A DNA stretch of 64,000 bases from Bradyrhizobium rifense (lineage in GTDB: Bacteria; Pseudomonadota; Alphaproteobacteria; Rhizobiales; Xanthobacteraceae), in contig NZ_VSSS01000024.1 of NCBI RefSeq assembly GCF_008123425.1, positions 259,374 to 323,373 on the forward strand. Reading direction: 5' to 3'. The translations under genes and the position numbers were made by a program. The notes beneath the pieces are model-generated. The model was not told where the DNA came from. It saw only the letters and a list, made by a program, of their open reading frames with translations, and searched no databases. This document shows positions 60,784-64,000 of this stretch, piece by piece; within the stretch, counting starts at the first letter, position 1; the number at the start of each line of letters is the position of its first letter.

Positions 60784-60978
60784 CTATTTCCGGCGCATCT
60801 CGCCGGATCGCGCATCGAATCGGGCGACCGGCCGATCCATCTGCCAAAGCTCGATATCGTGGCCGTCGACGAGCTTTTGGGCACGGGTGATAGCGGCGTC
60901 ATCATCGCTGCAATCCAGTTGGATCACGCCGATCGCTCGGTCGTGTCGCCCGACGATCAATGCACGGTAAGCGGACAT
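60784..60978 (-). CDS. Small hypothetical protein
   Basis: 64 aa from the ATG at 60978 with an excellent site GGAGG seven bases upstream. Sequence MSAYRALIVGRHDRAIGVIQ and AITRAQKLVDGHDIELWQMD resembles small alpha-beta proteins common in Bradyrhizobium genomes that pair a beta strand with an ELWQ...R ending. Function unknown. The long upstream in-frame extension is rejected. Confidence 0.72.
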   Translation of the reverse strand: MSAYRALIVGRHDRAIGVIQLDCSDDDAAITRAQKLVDGHDIELWQMDRPVARFDARSGEMRRK

Positions 60979-61254
60979 TTTGACCTCCAGGTCATGTGTC
61001 AAAGCCAGCGTTCGTCCCGGAAGATGACGCTGACGGCATTTGAATTCGATGGGGATCGCACCCTTCAATTTTAGGCGCGGCATAAGTTTTTGCCTGTCGG
61101 CGAGATCGCATCCTATGCCGCGCCTATACGGCGAGGGCCGGCGCAATCTCGAAATCATACTGCATCCGGCACCATATCGGCGGCGTCACGCACATTCGCG
61201 TGACGCCTGGCGGGATCTCTCCTGCCGGGCAGCAACGAACGTTCCGGTGAACTC
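60979..61254. other. Divergent gap with 13-bp inverted repeat
   Basis: 276 bp between the small minus-strand gene and the plus-strand gene at 61255. It contains TAGGCGCGGCATA (61072-61084) and its perfect inverse TATGCCGCGCCTA (61114-61126), spaced by 29 bases. Otherwise nothing is recognised. Confidence 0.5.
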
Positions 61255-61692
61255 ATGTCTACCCCTCTTGTCGGCGACAGGATCCTCGATCCGATGATCG
61301 CGATCACGGGCTGCACGGCGCGCCAGCGCATCGTCGTGATCGGCACGAAAAGCATGGAATTGATGATGGCGCTGCACCGCCGTGGGTACCTGCAGGCGGC
61401 TGCGGCAGGCAATTGCGGCGTTCCGGCCGGCCAGTATGAGGTCGCGCTGGTCGATTGGCGACGGCGCACGCTGAATGCGCTGGATACGACGATGGACTGG
61501 CTCGACAATTTCCTCAGCCCGCGTGCCGTGCTCGCGATCTGGGTCAATGCACAGAAGCCGGCCGCGAAGGACAATCTCCGCGCCGCCGTGAGCAGGCACG
61601 GCTTTGTCGTCCTGCAAGGCGCCGAGCATCCGTGTGGCAGCATGCTGTTGGCGCGACGTTCGCAGGCCTATCCCATGCAGAAGGCGGCGTAA
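61255..61692 (+). CDS. Hypothetical protein (methyltransferase-like fold possible)
   Basis: 145 aa. IVVIGTKSMELMMALHRRGY, then VALVDWRRRTLNALDTTMDW, LDNFLSPRAVLAIWVNAQKP. The alternation of beta strands and helices and the LDNFLSPRAVLAIWV segment recall SAM-dependent methyltransferase cores, but no SAM glycine motif is present. No family assigned. Followed by a small gene 16 bases on. Confidence 0.6.
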   Translation: MSTPLVGDRILDPMIAITGCTARQRIVVIGTKSMELMMALHRRGYLQAAAAGNCGVPAGQYEVALVDWRRRTLNALDTTMDWLDNFLSPRAVLAIWVNAQKPAAKDNLRAAVSRHGFVVLQGAEHPCGSMLLARRSQAYPMQKAA

Positions 61693-61707
61693 ACGGGAGA
61701 CCAGCAG

Positions 61708-61899
61708 ATGTTGAGATCCAGGATACGACGCGCCGTCATTCGCGAGTGGATGGCCCTTCCGCCGGCTCAGCGACGCTCCGGCGAGCAGGCCACAGCCTTT
61801 GCAAACGGCGCAATCGTACGACACGCGCTGCCCCGCAGCCGGCTGACGCCGCAGAGCATGGTCATGGCCTGGCTGAGGCCACGCACCGGGCGCGCGTAG
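61708..61899 (+). CDS. Small basic hypothetical protein
   Basis: 63 aa, Arg-rich (LRSRIRRAVIREWMALPPAQ). GGGAG site ten bases upstream. No domain recognised. It probably follows the gene at 61255 in one transcript. It ends 9 bases from the stop of the convergent reductase gene. Confidence 0.5.
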   Translation: MLRSRIRRAVIREWMALPPAQRRSGEQATAFANGAIVRHALPRSRLTPQSMVMAWLRPRTGRA

Positions 61900-61908
61900 C
61901 AAGCGCTC

Positions 61909-64000
61909 TTACACCGGATCGAACGCCCGGATCGGCGGCAGATTGCCGGTGAACTTCTCCACCTCCACCGTGGTGAGCTGGCCGGTGCAGCCTTGCGCGA
62001 AGGATGAGGTGCCGATGTCGCGCGTCAGCACGTTCGGATTGCCGTGCACGCAGAGCGGCGCCTCGTCTTCCGGGTCCATCGGATCATACCAGGCGCCGGT
62101 CGGCAGTTGCACGACACCGGGCGCGATGCCATCGGTGACGTTCACCGCGGCGAGGCAGGCGCCGCGTTCGTTGAAGAGGCGGATGATGTCGCCATCAACG
62201 ATACCGCGCGCATTCGCATCACGCGGATTCATGCGCGCTACCTCGCGGCCGCGATGTTTTGCGGCAAGCGAATGCCCGCCGAAATCGAGCTGGCTATGCA
62301 GCCGCGTTACCGGCTGGTTGGCGACGAGGAAGCAGGGCGCGCCAGGCTTCGGCATGTCGCTCTTCTCGAGCCAGACCGGATGTCCCGGACAATCCGCATC
62401 GTTATGCGCAGCGATCTTCGCGGAATAGATCTCGATGCGTCCGCTCGGTGTCGGCAGGGGATGAGCGACGGGGTCATCGCGGAAGGAACGCAGCCGGCCG
62501 CCATCGTCCGGCTGCTGCGGCACGACCAGACTACCGCGCTGCCAGAATTCGTCGAAGCTCGGGGCTTCGAGGCCACGCTTGGCGAGTGAGGCGCGGGTCG
62601 GCTCGTAGAGATGTTCCAGCCACTCTCGCGACGTGCGCCCCTCGGTGAAGGGCTCGCGTGCGCCGAGGCGATCGGCGATATCGGCAAAGATATCGTAGTC
62701 GTCGCGCGCGAGGCCAAACGGCTCGGCGATGCGGTGCATCGCGACCATCAGCGGATCGTTGGTGGAATAGCCGATGTCTTCGCGCTCAAGCGTCATGGTC
62801 GAGGGCAGCACGATGTCGGCGTGGCGCGCGGTCGCGGTCCAGGCGAGCTCGTGCACGACCAGCGTGTCGACTTTCGCAAACGCCTTGCGCAGGCGGTTGA
62901 TGTCCTGGTGATGATGGAACGGATTGCCGCCGGCCCAATAGACCATGCGAATATCCGGATAGGTGCGCGTCTCGCCATTGTAGCGATAGGTGCTGCCGGG
63001 ATTGAGCAGCATGTCGGCAATGCGCGCCACCGGAATGAAATCCCTAACGCCGTTGCGGCCCTGCCCGAGCGTCGGCCCCGGCACGTCGTTGACGCGGCGG
63101 CCGTAATAGCCGATCGCGCCCAGCGAATAGGCGTAGCCGCCGCCGGGAAGACCGATCTGGCCGAGAGCGGCCGCCAGCACCATGCCCATCCACACCGGCT
63201 GCTCGCCATGTTCGGCGCGCTGCAGTGAGTGCGAGACGGTGATGAGCGCGCGCTTGCCGGCCAGACGACGCGCCAGCGTCCGAATCGTATTCGCATCGAC
63301 GCCACAGATCGCGGCAGCCCAGGCAGCATCCTTGGCCTGCCCGTCGCTCTCGCCGGTGAGATAGCGCAGGAAGACCGGCCAGCCTTCGGTGTAGCGATCG
63401 AGGAAGGCCTGGTCGTGCAGGCCCCCCTCGACCAATGTGTGGACGATACCGAGCATCAGCGCGGTATCGGTGCCGGGGATGCATGTCATCCATTCCGCGC
63501 CGGCCTCGACCGGCAGATCCTCGCGCAGCGGGCTCATCAGGATGAACTCGCAGCCGCGCTCGCGCGCCGCTTCCATCGCACCGCGCTCGACATGCTTGCT
63601 GATCGAGCCGCCGGCGACCATCGAGTTCTTCAGCGCCATGCCGCCAAACGCGAGCACGATCTCCGTTTCGGTTGCGATCTGCTCCCAGGTAACGTTGCGC
63701 TTGGTGATGTCTTCGTAGCCGGCGAGAATCTGCGGCAGCAGCACCGAGGACGCGCCCGACGAATAGGAATTCACCGAGCGCACATAGCCGCCCATCGCGA
63801 TGTTGAGGAAGCGGTGCACCTGGCTCTGGGCGTGGTGGAGACGGCCCGCGCTCGACCAGCCATAGGAGCCGCCAAACACGGCGCCGGGCCCGCGCGTATC
63901 GCGGATGCGCGCCAGCTCGTCGCCGAGCAAATCGAGCGCCTTCTCCCAGCTGACCGAGACGAATTCATCGCGGCCGCGCCGGTCGTCGGGGCCGGGCCCA
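61909..64000 (-). CDS. Molybdopterin-dependent S/N-oxide reductase (BisC/TorA-like, 3' part)
   Basis: Catalytic subunit of the DMSO reductase family, at least 697 aa present; the N-terminus lies beyond 64000, and no in-window ATG is convincing as the true start. Cofactor-binding motifs: GGSYGWSSAGRLHHAQSQVH, NSYSSGASS (probable Ser ligand to Mo), EIVLAFGGMALKNSMVAGG, PGTDTALMLGIVHTLVEGGL, and the C-terminal molydopterin dinucleotide-binding domain from about LVANQPVTRLHSQLDFGGHS. Closest in type to biotin-sulfoxide or TMAO reductase. Periplasmic or cytoplasmic location cannot be judged without the N-terminus. Confidence 0.9.
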   Translation of the reverse strand, partial: GPGPDDRRGRDEFVSVSWEKALDLLGDELARIRDTRGPGAVFGGSYGWSSAGRLHHAQSQVHRFLNIAMGGYVRSVNSYSSGASSVLLPQILAGYEDITKRNVTWEQIATETEIVLAFGGMALKNSMVAGGSISKHVERGAMEAARERGCEFILMSPLREDLPVEAGAEWMTCIPGTDTALMLGIVHTLVEGGLHDQAFLDRYTEGWPVFLRYLTGESDGQAKDAAWAAAICGVDANTIRTLARRLAGKRALITVSHSLQRAEHGEQPVWMGMVLAAALGQIGLPGGGYAYSLGAIGYYGRRVNDVPGPTLGQGRNGVRDFIPVARIADMLLNPGSTYRYNGETRTYPDIRMVYWAGGNPFHHHQDINRLRKAFAKVDTLVVHELAWTATARHADIVLPSTMTLEREDIGYSTNDPLMVAMHRIAEPFGLARDDYDIFADIADRLGAREPFTEGRTSREWLEHLYEPTRASLAKRGLEAPSFDEFWQRGSLVVPQQPDDGGRLRSFRDDPVAHPLPTPSGRIEIYSAKIAAHNDADCPGHPVWLEKSDMPKPGAPCFLVANQPVTRLHSQLDFGGHSLAAKHRGREVARMNPRDANARGIVDGDIIRLFNERGACLAAVNVTDGIAPGVVQLPTGAWYDPMDPEDEAPLCVHGNPNVLTRDIGTSSFAQGCTGQLTTVEVEKFTGNLPPIRAFDPV

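Overview
The window is high-GC DNA (about 65%) from an alphaproteobacterium of the Rhizobiales, most likely Bradyrhizobium or a close relative. Supporting this: the flagellar gene order and accessory genes motC, motE and a separate motA follow the Sinorhizobium/Bradyrhizobium pattern; the flagellins are short (about 302 aa), like the thin lateral flagellins of Bradyrhizobium; ABC transporters of the LIV type are abundant; and intergenic gaps carry dispersed palindromes of the kind common in Bradyrhizobium genomes. The genus is inferred, not shown.

Region 1 (1-25259) is a flagellar cluster. Nearly all of it is on the minus strand, so transcription runs right to left: motA, fliM, a small membrane protein, fliN, fliG, flhB, flgB, flgC, fliE, flgG, flgA, flgI, motE, flgH, fliL, fliP; then three separately transcribed flagellin genes; then fliF, a fliH-like gene, motB, motC, fliK, a lytic transglycosylase and flgE (cut by the window edge). 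A small plus-strand unit (DUF1217 gene, flgF, fliI) diverges from motA. flhA, fliQ, fliR, flgD, flgK, flgL, flbT and flaF are not in the window and probably lie to the left. Each flagellin gene has the same 5' arrangement: a 38-bp conserved block with identical spacing, a hairpin leader, and a segment AUGUCCC that can pair with the Shine-Dalgarno region GGGACAU. This suggests translational control, possibly by FlbT.

Region 2 (25260-32445) has a gene-poor, lower-GC gap, a MarR regulator, a REP-like palindrome, a ketopantoate-reductase-like protein, a HerA-like ATPase and a second repeat. Region 3 (30142-33527) is a nickel-uptake operon: a NiCoT permease and a TonB-dependent receptor, behind an operator that matches GTATGA-N16-TCATAC, the E. 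coli NikR site, exactly.

Region 4 (33577-41424) is a minus-strand series: a MetQ-like lipoprotein-type binding protein, a flavin-dependent luciferase-like monooxygenase, two alkylhydroperoxidase/CMD-fold proteins (one without any cysteine) and a complete LIV-type ABC transporter with a fused LivH-LivM permease. Region 5 (41579-49178) is an efflux region: a MATE pump and a TetR repressor diverge from a nested palindromic operator; an RND pump with its membrane-fusion protein is convergent with tetR; and a remnant of a second tetR lies upstream of the RND operon.

Region 6 (49191-60730) looks like an uncharacterised catabolic locus: DUF1330 protein, beta-hydroxyacid dehydrogenase, a second LIV transporter, quinone oxidoreductase, cupin and zinc alcohol dehydrogenase on the minus strand, and a GntR/FCD regulator, luciferase-like monooxygenase and PuuE-like deacetylase on the plus strand, with several ATTGGTTG half-sites between. 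Region 7 (60784-64000) has three small hypothetical genes and the 3' part of a molybdopterin S/N-oxide reductase. No rRNA, tRNA, CRISPR or intact insertion sequence was seen.
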